Under the pieces are notes generated by a model, which saw only the letters and a program-made list of their open reading frames with translations, was not told where the DNA came from and did not search any database. From Austwickia sp. (GTDB lineage Bacteria > Actinomycetota > Actinomycetes > Actinomycetales > Dermatophilaceae): a stretch of 64,000 nt of DNA. Positions 8,241-16,644 of this stretch are shown one piece after another. A program made the translations under genes and the position numbers. Position 1 is the stretch's first letter. Each line of letters starts with the position of its first letter. The stretch spans positions 124,001-188,000 of the forward strand of contig JADJTI010000006.1 in assembly GCA_016711265.1 (NCBI GenBank), written 5' to 3'.

Positions 8241-9701
8241 ATGTCAACGTCCACCCCTGACCGCAGCACCACCGCGGACACCAGCGTGACCAGCGCGAAC
8301 ACCCACGCTCTCGGCCACGCCCTCAGCCAGCAGGACGGCGAACCCGGCCTGCGGCGCAACCTCAAGAACCGGCACATTCAGATGATCGCCCTCGGGGGCG
8401 CGATCGGCACCGGGCTGTTCTACGGCGCTGCCGGCAGCGCCAAGCTTGCCGGCCCGGCGGTCCTGCTCACCTACGCGATCGGTGGCCTCGCGATCTTCCT
8501 GATCATGCGGGCCCTCGGCGAAATGTCGTGGCACACCCCGGTGTCCGGGGCGTTCAGCCACTACGCGACGGAGAACTGGGGGCGCTTCCCGGGGTTCTTC
8601 TCCGGCTGGAACTACTGGTTCAACTACATCTTCGTCTCGATGGCCGAGCTGTCGGTGGTCGGGCTCTACGTCAACTACTGGTACCCGCAGGTGCATCCGG
8701 GGGTGACGGCGGCGGCCTTCCTCGTGGTCATCACGTTGATCAACCTCATCAACGTGAAGGCCTACGGGGAGTTCGAGTTCTGGTTCGCGATCATCAAGGT
8801 CGTGGCCATCATCGCCATGATCATCCTCGGCGCGTTCCTCATCTTCGGCGTCGGGCGCGGTGACGCCACCGGCATCAGCAACCTCTGGTCGCACGGCGGG
8901 TTCATGCCCAACGGCGTGTGGGGCATGCTCAGCGCATTGGTCGTCGTGATGTTCGCCTTCGGCGGTGTCGAGCTCATCGGCATCACGGCGGGCGAGGCCG
9001 ACGAGCCGCGAACCACCATTCCGAAGGCGATCAACCAGGTCGTCTACCGGATCCTGATCTTCTACATCGGCGCCCTCTTCGTCATCTTCGCGCTGGTGCC
9101 GTGGGATCAGCTGGACAACAAGACGAGCCCGTTCGTGCTGATCTTCGACAAGCTCGGCATTCCGGCTGCGGCCGGCATCCTGAACGTCGTCGTCCTGACC
9201 GCCGCCGTGTCGGCGTACAACAGCGGCCTCTACAGCAACGGCCGGATGCTCTACAGCCTGGCGCTGCGCGGGGATGCCCCCCGGTTCCTGGCCACCGTGA
9301 ACAAGAGCGGCTCGCCGTACGTCGGCGTGCTGGTTTCGTCGCTGGTGACGGCGCTCGCGGTGGTGCTGGTGTTCGTCATGCCGGACAAGGTGTTCTCGAT
9401 CTTGGTGCCGGTGGCCTTGATGGCCGGCATTTTCAACTGGGCGATGATCCTGATCACCCAGATCAAGTTCCGCCGCCGGATCGGCCCCGACGGGGTGGCC
9501 GCCCTGGGGTTCCGGATGCCGTTCTTCCCGGTCGCGAACTACATCGTGCTGGCGTTCCTGGCGTTCGTGGTGTTCGTGATGACCACGCAGGAGAGCAGTC
9601 GGTTGACCCCGCTGTACGGGTTGATCTGGATCGGGATCGTCGCGATCGGGTACGCCGTCCGCAACGCCACCGCGAAGAACGCCGTCACCTCGGGGGTCTA
9701 G
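8241..9701 (+). CDS. Amino acid permease, AAT/APC family (AroP/GabP/CycA-like)
   Basis: A 486-residue transporter with about 12 hydrophobic segments and a polar N-terminus of about 45 residues. The AAT-family signature appears in HIQMIALGGAIGTGLFYGAA (first membrane segment), ALGEMSWHTPVSGAFSHYA and GWNYWFNYI. It begins 13 nt after tnaA and is surely in the same operon, so tryptophan or another aromatic amino acid is the likely substrate; families of this type import amino acids with protons. The operon ends at the 46-bp hairpin element 27 nt downstream. Confidence 0.88.
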   Translation: MSTSTPDRSTTADTSVTSANTHALGHALSQQDGEPGLRRNLKNRHIQMIALGGAIGTGLFYGAAGSAKLAGPAVLLTYAIGGLAIFLIMRALGEMSWHTPVSGAFSHYATENWGRFPGFFSGWNYWFNYIFVSMAELSVVGLYVNYWYPQVHPGVTAAAFLVVITLINLINVKAYGEFEFWFAIIKVVAIIAMIILGAFLIFGVGRGDATGISNLWSHGGFMPNGVWGMLSALVVVMFAFGGVELIGITAGEADEPRTTIPKAINQVVYRILIFYIGALFVIFALVPWDQLDNKTSPFVLIFDKLGIPAAAGILNVVVLTAAVSAYNSGLYSNGRMLYSLALRGDAPRFLATVNKSGSPYVGVLVSSLVTALAVVLVFVMPDKVFSILVPVALMAGIFNWAMILITQIKFRRRIGPDGVAALGFRMPFFPVANYIVLAFLAFVVFVMTTQESSRLTPLYGLIWIGIVAIGYAVRNATAKNAVTSGV

Positions 9702-9728
9702 ACCGACGCCTGACCGCCAATCCCGTGC

Positions 9729-9774
9729 TTGGGTGCGCTGTACGGCTCGACATCGAGCCGTACAGCGCACTTAA
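9729..9774. repeat. 46-bp inverted-repeat element, copy 1 (probable bidirectional terminator)
   Basis: Two 22-nt arms around a central CA, with the core CGGCTCGACATCGAGCCG. The inner 18 bp of each arm (9733-9750 and 9753-9770) pair perfectly, and the element ends in TTAA. It lies between the converging permease and aldo/keto reductase genes. Related copies are at 11075-11120 and 27992-28037. Confidence 0.85.
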
Positions 9775-9801
9775 CGTGTGGGCGCCTCGCGGGAGCCCGG
9801 C

Positions 9802-10821
9802 TCAGTACCGGCTGCCCGTCGCCGGCGGGGCGGCATCGAGCTCTGCCAGCTCGTCGGCCCCCAGGACCAAGCCCGCGGCGGCCACGTTGGCCTCCAGGTG
9901 ACGCAGCTTCGTGGTCCCCGGGATGGGAAGGACGTGCTCGCCCTGAGCGAGCACCCAGGCCAGGGCCACCGCGGCGGGCGGCACGTCGCAGCGGGCGGCC
10001 ACCCGGCGTACGACGTCCACGATGCGCTGATTGGCGGTCAGCGCCTCGGCGGCGAACCGCGGCAGGTTCGCGCGGAAGTCAGAGGCGGGCAGATCGGCCG
10101 CGTCGAGTTCACCGGTCAGAAAACCGCGGCCCAACGCCGAGAACGGCACGAAGACCGCGTCGTGGGTCCGGCACCAGCCCACCACGTCGCCCGCCGGGCG
10201 GCCATCGGCGCTCTCCCCCTCACCCAAGGCATCCCGTGTCCACAGCGAAAGCTCGGACTGTACGGCGGCTACCGGGTGCACGGCGTGGGCGCGCTCAGCC
10301 TCCTCCACGCTCACTTCGCTGAGCCCGAGCGCCCTCGCCTTGCCCGCGCCGACCAGTTCGGCGAGCGCGCCCCAGCTCTCCTCCAAAGGCACGTCGGGGT
10401 CGCCCCGGTGCAGGTAGTAGAGGTCGATCACGTCCACGCCCAGACGCTCCAAGCTGGCCTCGCACGCTGCGCGCAGATGTTCCGGTCGGCCGTTGCGTTC
10501 CAGGTGGGGGCGGCCGTCGACGTAGCTGGCGAGCAGGCCTGCCTTGGTAGCCACGATCGCCTCTTCCCGGCGCCCGGCGATGGCCGCCCCGACCAGCTGC
10601 TCGTTGTGGAATGGGCCGTAGGCGTCGCTGGTGTCGAGCAGGGTGACGCCGCGATCGAGCGCCGCGCGGATCAGGGCGACGGCCGCTGCGTCGTCCCGCT
10701 CGTGCTGGTGGGTATACGCCCAGCTCATCCCCATGCACCCCAACCCGATGGCGGAGGTCACCTGGTCGAGGGCAGGGATACGGCGCGGAGGCCCGGCAAC
10801 GCGGCCCGGACGATTCGTCAT
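9802..10821 (-). CDS. Aldo/keto reductase
   Basis: A 339-residue NADPH-dependent oxidoreductase of the AKR superfamily. Visible signatures are LGLGCMGMS-like (AIGLGCMGMSWAY), the Asp/Tyr pair in LLDTSDAYGPFHNE, the Lys in IVATKAG, and the His in IDLYYLHRGDP, giving the full catalytic tetrad. It resembles the IolS/YakC group of small aldehyde or ketone reductases; the substrate is unknown. It converges on the tryptophanase operon and shares the hairpin element at 9729-9774 as terminator. Confidence 0.9.
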   Translation of the reverse strand: MTNRPGRVAGPPRRIPALDQVTSAIGLGCMGMSWAYTHQHERDDAAAVALIRAALDRGVTLLDTSDAYGPFHNEQLVGAAIAGRREEAIVATKAGLLASYVDGRPHLERNGRPEHLRAACEASLERLGVDVIDLYYLHRGDPDVPLEESWGALAELVGAGKARALGLSEVSVEEAERAHAVHPVAAVQSELSLWTRDALGEGESADGRPAGDVVGWCRTHDAVFVPFSALGRGFLTGELDAADLPASDFRANLPRFAAEALTANQRIVDVVRRVAARCDVPPAAVALAWVLAQGEHVLPIPGTTKLRHLEANVAAAGLVLGADELAELDAAPPATGSRY

Positions 10822-11123
10822 GCGGTGGCCCTTTCAGGGTGCAGCGCGGTGGCGGCGATCCCGATCCACTCGCTCCTGACCAGGACGCTACGCCCCGGGG
10901 TCCACCGCAGGACAAGGCGTGGCGTTGACCTGGCGCGGGTTGGGCCGACCTGGTGCGGGTTGGGCCGACCTAGTGCGCCCTGGAGGACGCCCTCGGTCGG
11001 GGAAACCTGCACCAGCCCGCCCCGTCCGTGCCAGCCGCAGGCCATTGGCCGCTGAGTCGGGGCGCGATCGAGTTTTAGGTGTGCAGTTCGGCTCGACATC
11101 GAGCCGTCCACCGCACCTAAGGC
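10822..11123. other. Intergenic region with 20-bp tandem repeat and hairpin element copy 2
   Basis: The stretch upstream of the aldo/keto reductase holds a 20-bp direct repeat: GACCTGGYGCGGGTTGGGCC at 10927-10946 and 10947-10966, and a third start at 10967. No gene is supported. The 46-bp hairpin at 11075-11120 occupies its far end. Confidence 0.6.
11075..11120. repeat. 46-bp inverted-repeat element, copy 2
   Basis: Two 22-nt arms around CA, with 17 of 22 positions paired: the outer TTAGGTG/CACCTAA and the inner CGGCTCGA/TCGAGCCG pair, while the middle is partly mismatched. It begins 4 nt beyond the stop codon of the SDR-TspO gene, so it probably ends that transcript. Confidence 0.8.
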
Positions 11124-12530
11124 CTATCCGGAGGGGTTGCGCCGGGAGACGGCGGCGGTCAGCGCAGTCGCGAACGCGCACCAGCCGGCGTACGCGCCCA
11201 ACCCCGCGACCTTGCCGGGCCCGGTCGGCGCGGCCCGCCTGGCCAGATCCGCGGAGCTGACCGCCAACAGCCCGGCAGCCACCGTCGAGGTCCGCAGCGT
11301 CCGGGCCCGGAAGAACAGCCCGCTCCACGCCGTGTTCAACGCCAGGTTGACGGCCAGCGCCTGCCCGTAGCCCGCCGCCGCAGCCTCCCCGCCAGCGCCG
11401 TCGGCTTCGGCAAGCTCGCAGATTGCGCTCGTGGACGCCGCCCAGATTGCCGCGTACAGCGCGGACCACACGATCGGGAACGCCGCGGCCGGTGGTTGCC
11501 ACGCCGGCTTGCGCAGCGTCAGGTACCAGCGCGACTGCGGGTCGGTCAGCAGTCCACCCACGGCGCTGCTGGCCAGCACGCCGGCACCCACCGCCAGCGC
11601 GGTCCGCCCCCACCTCTTCGGGTCGTACCCCACGCTGGCCCGCCGTACCGCCTCATCGAAGCCCACCAGGCCACCCGGCGGCACGCCCAACATCGTCTCC
11701 GCGTCGCGCTCGACCGCCACCGCGTCGTTGATCAGGCTCCCCACCAGCGGTTTGGCAACCCCGGCCGACACCGGCGTCACCAGCCCCACCCAATGGCTGG
11801 CCAGGCCGGGCGTCAATACCGGGACCACACCCATGTGTCGCGGCGCGAGCCCGGTGGCCCGCGCGTACCGCTTCATCATCTCGGCGTAGGTCATCACCTC
11901 GCCCATCCCGATGTCGAACGTGCGGCTCACCTCCGGCGGCAGGTCGGCGGCCGCCACCAGGTAGTAGACGACATCGTCGATGGCGATCGGCTCGATCCGG
12001 TTGTTCAACCAGCGCGGCCCGAACGCCACCGGGAGGCGCTCGGTCAGGTGCCGCAACATCTGGTACGACGCGGAGCCGGCCCCCAGGACCACCCCCGCCT
12101 GCAGCACCGCGGTCGGTACCCCGGAGGCCAGCAGGATCTCGCCGACCTCGACCCGGGAGCCGAGGTGCGTGGAGAGCCGACCTTCCCGGGGATGCAGCCC
12201 GCTGAGGTAGACCAGCCGGCCCACCTGGGCGGCACGAGCCGCGCGGGCGAAGCCGTGGGCCAGCCGCCGGTCGCGTTCGACGTAGTCTCCCTGGCCGTCC
12301 ATCGAATGCAGCAGATACCACGCAGCGTCGACGCCGGTCAGGGCCGCCTGGACGGCGGCGGTGTCGCTGGCGTCCGCCTGAACGATCTCCACCCGATCCA
12401 GCCAGGCCGATGGCAGCCGCTGCGGGCTCCGCGCCAGCACGCGCACCGTCCACCCACGCTCCAGCAGCGCGGGCACCAGCTGCGCGCCGACGTACCCGCT
12501 CGCGCCGGTGACCAGAGCGGTTCGCGTCAT
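11124..12530 (-). CDS. Fusion of NAD(P)-binding SDR domain with C-terminal TspO/MBR domain
   Basis: A 468-residue two-domain protein. Residues 1 to about 310 form an atypical short-chain dehydrogenase/NmrA-type domain (ALVTGASGYVGAQLVPALL, the GxxGxxG dinucleotide fold; later YLSGLHP). Residues about 325-468 form a TspO/MBR membrane domain with the signature WYLTLRKPAWQPP and VWSALYAAIW and about five hydrophobic helices. TspO proteins bind porphyrins and act in tetrapyrrole and oxidative-stress responses; here the sensor is joined to a cytosolic oxidoreductase. ATG 12530 is chosen because GASGYVG follows at once; the upstream in-frame extension overlaps the CPBP gene. It is the last gene of the 17948-to-11124 directon. 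The activity of the pair is unknown. Confidence 0.88.
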   Translation of the reverse strand: MTRTALVTGASGYVGAQLVPALLERGWTVRVLARSPQRLPSAWLDRVEIVQADASDTAAVQAALTGVDAAWYLLHSMDGQGDYVERDRRLAHGFARAARAAQVGRLVYLSGLHPREGRLSTHLGSRVEVGEILLASGVPTAVLQAGVVLGAGSASYQMLRHLTERLPVAFGPRWLNNRIEPIAIDDVVYYLVAAADLPPEVSRTFDIGMGEVMTYAEMMKRYARATGLAPRHMGVVPVLTPGLASHWVGLVTPVSAGVAKPLVGSLINDAVAVERDAETMLGVPPGGLVGFDEAVRRASVGYDPKRWGRTALAVGAGVLASSAVGGLLTDPQSRWYLTLRKPAWQPPAAAFPIVWSALYAAIWAASTSAICELAEADGAGGEAAAAGYGQALAVNLALNTAWSGLFFRARTLRTSTVAAGLLAVSSADLARRAAPTGPGKVAGLGAYAGWCAFATALTAAVSRRNPSG

Positions 12531-12568
12531 GGTGTCTCCTTGGGTCGGCGGTGCGGGCCGCGTCAGTT

Positions 12569-12605
12569 GTTCAGCACTCAGATGTTCAGCACTCAGATGT
12601 TCAAC
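12569..12605. repeat. 15-bp tandem direct repeat (about 2.5 copies)
   Basis: GTTCAGCACTCAGAT occurs at 12569-12583 and 12584-12598, followed by GTTCAAC. The second copy contains the stop codon of the CPBP gene (12593). It may be replication slippage with no function. Confidence 0.7.
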
Positions 12606-13309
12606 ACGGTGGGCAGCAGGAACAGCATCCCCAGCGACCATGTCAGGTGCGACACGATGGGCCCGAGCACCCCGCCGGTAACGCGCCGTTGGGCGCCGGT
12701 CAGCAGCCCGAGCAGGATCGCGGCGAAGGTCAGCAGCGGCACCCCGGACAGCACTGTGGACAGCGCGTACAGCCCGGTCGAGCCGAGTAGGTTCCACCGT
12801 CGCGGCAGGGCCGCATACACCGCGCCGCGAAAGAACACCTCTTCGGCGATTCCGTTGACGGCGGTGATCAGCGCGACCACGGCCAGGGATCCGAACCGGG
12901 CGTGGTCGAGCAGTTCGTCGACCGGGGCCCGCAGCGCGGGGATCCGACCGATCACGAGCGCCCCCGCCAGGAAGATCACCAGCAGGAGGGCGCCCAGCAG
13001 GAACCCTTGGAGGACCGCCCGCCCACCGACCCGGCCGTCGCGGGTGTTGGCGCGTCCCAGGTGTAACCGCCCGGAGGCGAGGGCGCCGATGACCCACACC
13101 GCGGCGACGCCGACGGTGGCCAGGTAGAACACCGGGTCGCCTGGCTGGACGGCGAGCGCGCGTCCGAGCGCGAAGGCGCCGACCACCAGGGCGATCGCGA
13201 CGATGATCTGGCGGCGGCGCCACTGGGAGGTCGATTCGGTGTGGTCCCGTTCGACGGGCCGCAGGAGCGCGGCCTCGAAGAACGCCCGGACCTCGGTGAC
13301 GACGTTCAC
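12593..13309 (-). CDS. CPBP family intramembrane metalloprotease
   Basis: A 238-residue membrane protein of the CAAX-protease/bacteriocin-processing (ABI) family. The paired glutamates appear in GIAEEVFFRG and the second metal site in IVSHLTWS near the C-terminus; six or more hydrophobic segments surround them. Members cleave substrates within the membrane; some protect against bacteriocins and others act in protein secretion. Its start lies 7 nt after the stop of the small membrane protein gene, so they are in one operon, ahead of the SDR-TspO fusion. Confidence 0.85.
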   Translation of the reverse strand: MNVVTEVRAFFEAALLRPVERDHTESTSQWRRRQIIVAIALVVGAFALGRALAVQPGDPVFYLATVGVAAVWVIGALASGRLHLGRANTRDGRVGGRAVLQGFLLGALLLVIFLAGALVIGRIPALRAPVDELLDHARFGSLAVVALITAVNGIAEEVFFRGAVYAALPRRWNLLGSTGLYALSTVLSGVPLLTFAAILLGLLTGAQRRVTGGVLGPIVSHLTWSLGMLFLLPTVLNI

Positions 13310-13316
13310 CGCGTGG

Positions 13317-13688
13317 TCACCGCTGGGTGTAGAGCAGCGCGCCGGCGATGGCTGCCCACGTGCCGGCGATGGCGACGGCCTTGAGCTTCGTGCGGGGCGG
13401 GCAGGCCAGGCCGAACCCGATCATGTCCCCCACGTCGCAGGCCACCCGGGCGCACAGGGCGGCCTGCAGCGCCGCGCCGGGAGGGGCGGCGACCAGGGCA
13501 GATCCGGACAGCAGGTCCCGTACGCCGATCGCCTGGGCCACCGCCCGCGGCCCGGGCAGGCCGGCCGCGCGCAGCAGCGAGTCGGGGCGGGCCAGGGTGT
13601 ACCCGCCGTAGATCAGGGTGAACAGCCCGAACCCCTGCGTGAGCACCCGCGTGTCCGCTTGCGAACCCTGGCGACTATTCATCGACAC
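13317..13688 (-). CDS. Small membrane protein, DUF4267-like
   Basis: A 123-residue protein with about four hydrophobic helices (LTQGFGLFTLIYGGYTLA, RDLLSGSALVAA and others) and a short polar N-terminus. The pattern with GVRDLLSG and ARVACDVGDMIGF resembles the DUF4267 family of uncharacterised membrane proteins. A second start (MNSRQ, 13682) is possible. It lies 45 nt after the SDR gene and 7 nt before the CPBP protease gene, so it links the first and second halves of the directon. The function is unknown. Confidence 0.7.
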   Translation of the reverse strand: MSMNSRQGSQADTRVLTQGFGLFTLIYGGYTLARPDSLLRAAGLPGPRAVAQAIGVRDLLSGSALVAAPPGAALQAALCARVACDVGDMIGFGLACPPRTKLKAVAIAGTWAAIAGALLYTQR

Positions 13689-13733
13689 CCTCCCCTGTCA
13701 ACACCCATCCTGCCGGGCCGTTCACCGGACCGC

Positions 13734-14516
13734 TCATCGGTCCCTCCGCGTCCGGGTCAGCAGCGTCCACACCGGGCCGGGGAGCAGTCGCGCGGCCTGG
13801 GTGAACACGGCCATCGGGAGCGGGAAGATGATGGTGCTCGCGCCGCGCTCCAACCCATCGCACAGGTCCCTGGCCGCCTCCTGCGGTTCCATGAGGAACG
13901 GCATCGGGAAGTCGTTGGTCGCCGTCATCGGGGTGTCCACGAAGCCCGGCGCCACCGTGGTGACCGTGACGTCGTACGGCGACAGCGCTCCCCGCAGGGA
14001 CTCCAGGAGATGCAGCTGGGCCGCCTTTGTCGTCCCGTACGCCTCGCCGCCCGGCAGGCCTCGGTATCCGGCCACCGAGGCGACCCCGACCAGATGTCCC
14101 CGGCGCTGGGCCACGAACGGCGGCAACACCACTGCCAGCACGTGGTTCAGACCCAGCAGGTTGACCTCGACGTGGCGGGCGAAGACCTCGGCGTCCCACT
14201 GCGCGGCGTCGGTCTGCTTCCAGTACCCGGCGCACCAGATGACCATGTCCAGCCCACCGAGCTCCCGGCGTACCTGGTCGTGCGCCGCGGCGACAGCCGC
14301 CGCATCGGTGACGTCGGCGGGGGCCACGACGGCCTCGCCGGCGCGGGCGGCCACCTCGGCGAGCTCGTCGGCGCTGCGGGCGCTGATGGCCACCTTCGCT
14401 CCGCGGCGCGCCAGCTCTTCGGCGGTGGCGGCACCGATCCCGGAGGAGGCCCCGATCAGCCAGACCCGCTGACCACGCAGCGGCTCCGCGCCCCGCAGGC
14501 CCGTCAGCCCCTTCAT
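13734..14516 (-). CDS. Short-chain dehydrogenase/reductase (classical SDR)
   Basis: A 260-residue SDR with the cofactor motif LIGASSGIG, the NAG-equivalent WCAGYW, the catalytic serine in GVASVAGYRG and the YxxxK motif in YGTTKAAQ. The sequence after PGFVDTPM fits a classical SDR acting on a hydroxy or keto lipid. The ATG at 14516 overlaps the stop of the methyltransferase gene by 4 nt (ATGA), so it is translated with the FAD/DUF1365/methyltransferase set. The reaction is unknown; the operon suggests a lipid intermediate. Confidence 0.88.
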   Translation of the reverse strand: MKGLTGLRGAEPLRGQRVWLIGASSGIGAATAEELARRGAKVAISARSADELAEVAARAGEAVVAPADVTDAAAVAAAHDQVRRELGGLDMVIWCAGYWKQTDAAQWDAEVFARHVEVNLLGLNHVLAVVLPPFVAQRRGHLVGVASVAGYRGLPGGEAYGTTKAAQLHLLESLRGALSPYDVTVTTVAPGFVDTPMTATNDFPMPFLMEPQEAARDLCDGLERGASTIIFPLPMAVFTQAARLLPGPVWTLLTRTRRDR

Positions 14517-15847
14517 GCCGGGCTTCCCTGGTCGGGCGCGGGGGCGGTCCAGGTGATCTGGGCGACGTCGAGGTACCCGGAGCCGAACCCTGCCTCGCTG
14601 TAGGCGAGGTAGAACTCCCAGGTGCGGGCGAAGTCGTCGGCGAAACCCCATTCCCTCAGCCGACGGTGGGAGATGGCCGTGAAGCGTTGACGCCAGCGAC
14701 GCAGCGTTTCGGCGTAATCCGGACCGAACCGGCGCACCTGCACCTGCCGCAACCCGGTGTGTGCCGCTGCTACCTGCTCCAGCGCCTCCAGCGACGGAAT
14801 GAGGCCGCCCTGGAAGATGTGTTTCTGGATCCAGCCGAACGAGTGCCGGGTGGCCAGGTACCGGTCGTGGTCCATCAGGATCGCCTGCACCACGGCTCGT
14901 CCCCCGGGCGCCAACCGGTCCTGCAGCACGCGCAGGTACGTCGGCCAGTACTCCTCCCCGACCGCTTCGATCATCTCGATGCTGACCACCCCGTCGAAGG
15001 ACCCGCTGACCTGCCGATAGTCGGCGATCTGGACATCCACCGAATGCTGTACGCCGGCCGCGGCGGCGCGCTGCCGGGCCAGCACCGCCTGTTCCCGCGA
15101 CAGCGTGACCGTGGTGACCCGGGCGCCGCGCTGGGCCGCGCGGATCGCCAGCGACCCCCACCCGGTGCCGATCTCCAGCAAGTGGAATTCGCTGGGGCCT
15201 GGCTCGTCGTGGTCGGGGGAGCCCCCTCCAGCCGGTACGCCGGCCGCGTCCAGCGCGGCGTCGATCTTGCGCAGCTGGGCTTCCTGCAGGTCCTGCTCGG
15301 CCATCGGACGGGTCGGGTCGAAGAGCGCAGAGCTGTAGGTCAGCGAGGGGTCCAGGAAGGCTTCGAAGAGCTCGTTGCCGAGGTCGTAGTGGGAGGAGAT
15401 GTTGTTGCGGGCCCCGCTGACCGTGTTGCGGTGGGCTTCGGGGATGGCTCGGTCGACCAGGGACCGGGCCCGCCACAGCGCGGGCGGGAAGGCTCGGCGC
15501 ATGCCTTCGGCGAAGGGACGGAGCGCGTCGGCCAGGTCGGTGCCGGCGGCGGCGCCCCAATCCCCGGCGGTGTACCCCTCCCCGAGCCCGATCTTGGGGT
15601 GTGCGCCGAGGCGGGCCAGCAACTCGGCTTCCCGGTAGACCACCAGCGTGGGCTGGTCGGGGCCTGCGCCCGATCCCGGGGCGAAGACCGACCCGTCGGT
15701 CCGGATGACCCGGACCCCGACCCGGCGCAGCACGTCCCGCAGAATCCAGCGCGTCAGCCAGGCCGGCGCCGCCGGTGCCAGGGGTGCCAGGGGTCCGGGT
15801 CTGGCGGCGCGGCCCGCCTGCAGGGACAGTCGCGGCAAAGAGCTCAT
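14513..15847 (-). CDS. Cyclopropane-fatty-acyl-phospholipid synthase family methyltransferase
   Basis: A 444-residue SAM-dependent enzyme of the CFA/mycolic-acid cyclopropane synthase family. Motif I is LLEIGTGWGSLAIRAA; ISSHYDLGNELFEAFLD is the family signature upstream of it, and IEMIEAVGEEYWPTY and YIFPGG-equivalent HIFQGGLIPS follow. Members add a methyl or methylene group to the double bond of membrane lipids. The ATG at 15847 overlaps the DUF1365 stop by 4 nt. Members found next to FAD and DUF1365 genes make methylated or furan-type fatty acids rather than plain cyclopropanes in some bacteria; that role is inferred here. Confidence 0.9.
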   Translation of the reverse strand: MSSLPRLSLQAGRAARPGPLAPLAPAAPAWLTRWILRDVLRRVGVRVIRTDGSVFAPGSGAGPDQPTLVVYREAELLARLGAHPKIGLGEGYTAGDWGAAAGTDLADALRPFAEGMRRAFPPALWRARSLVDRAIPEAHRNTVSGARNNISSHYDLGNELFEAFLDPSLTYSSALFDPTRPMAEQDLQEAQLRKIDAALDAAGVPAGGGSPDHDEPGPSEFHLLEIGTGWGSLAIRAAQRGARVTTVTLSREQAVLARQRAAAAGVQHSVDVQIADYRQVSGSFDGVVSIEMIEAVGEEYWPTYLRVLQDRLAPGGRAVVQAILMDHDRYLATRHSFGWIQKHIFQGGLIPSLEALEQVAAAHTGLRQVQVRRFGPDYAETLRRWRQRFTAISHRRLREWGFADDFARTWEFYLAYSEAGFGSGYLDVAQITWTAPAPDQGSPA

Positions 15848-16644
15848 CGGATGGCCTCCGGGTCGTGCGGGGGACGGGGTCGGATCGGCAGGCGGCGCAG
15901 CCACAGCCAGACGCCGTGCAGCCGGATCAGCGCCATGGTGCGTTGGGGTACGTCGCCCCGGGCCAGGCTGACGGCCACGGCCGCCCGGGTCGCGGGCCGC
16001 GGGGGGCCCTCGAACCAGGCCGACAACAGCGGCCGCGACGAGGCATCCTCGCTCAGGACGATCCGGGCGCCGACCCGGGTCGGTGCCAGCTCGGAACGAA
16101 GCCGGTAGGTGCCGTCCACGGAATTGAACGGCGAGACGTAAAACGCCTTGTCCAGCCTCGCCTCGACCCGCCAGCCCGGGGTGTCCGCTGCGGGTTCACC
16201 GGAGTCATCCCGGGGCACCAGGTAGGCGTGCCGGCCGCCGTACGTGTTGTGCACCTCCAACACCAGGGCCAGCAGCTCCGCGGCCGGGGAGAGCACCCAC
16301 CAGATGCTCAGCGGGTTGAAGGTGGCCCCGAAGACGCGCGGTTGTGCCATCAGGATGATCCGGTCCTGGGCACCCACGCGGACCCCGCGACGCTCCAGGA
16401 AGCGCGTCAGGTCCCCGCGCAGTCCGCCGCCGCGCTGACCACGGTCGAGGTGATCGCGGGCGTCGAATCTGATCAGGGCGCCCAGCGCCCAGGGCAGGCG
16501 TAGCGGCCGGTCGATGTCCACCAGCCACATGGTGTACCGGTAGGTGAGTACATGGCGGAACGGGTGATGGCGGGCGTGACCGAGTCGCCCGGTGACCAGC
16601 GCCGGCAGCTCGGGCAGCCCCGCGAGCCCGGGGGGCGCGCTCAC
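15844..16644 (-). CDS. DUF1365 domain protein
   Basis: A 266-residue DUF1365 protein: RHHPFRHVLTYRYTMWLVDID at the start, VFGATFNPLSIWWV and VLEVHNTYGGRHAYLV in the middle, KAFYVSPFNSVDGTYR later. The family's biochemical role is not settled, but it is nearly always beside an FAD oxidoreductase and a CFA-like methyltransferase, as here. The start is GTG 16644, which overlaps the stop of the FAD gene as GTGA; starts further upstream would run far into that gene. The stop overlaps the next gene's ATG, so translation is coupled on both sides. Confidence 0.9.
   Translation of the reverse strand: MSAPPGLAGLPELPALVTGRLGHARHHPFRHVLTYRYTMWLVDIDRPLRLPWALGALIRFDARDHLDRGQRGGGLRGDLTRFLERRGVRVGAQDRIILMAQPRVFGATFNPLSIWWVLSPAAELLALVLEVHNTYGGRHAYLVPRDDSGEPAADTPGWRVEARLDKAFYVSPFNSVDGTYRLRSELAPTRVGARIVLSEDASSRPLLSAWFEGPPRPATRAAVAVSLARGDVPQRTMALIRLHGVWLWLRRLPIRPRPPHDPEAIR

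Noticed and set aside
12530..13223. N-terminal extension of the SDR-TspO frame into the CPBP gene
   Set aside because: It is the out-of-frame reading of the CPBP protease gene; the SDR nucleotide-binding motif begins right after ATG 12530.
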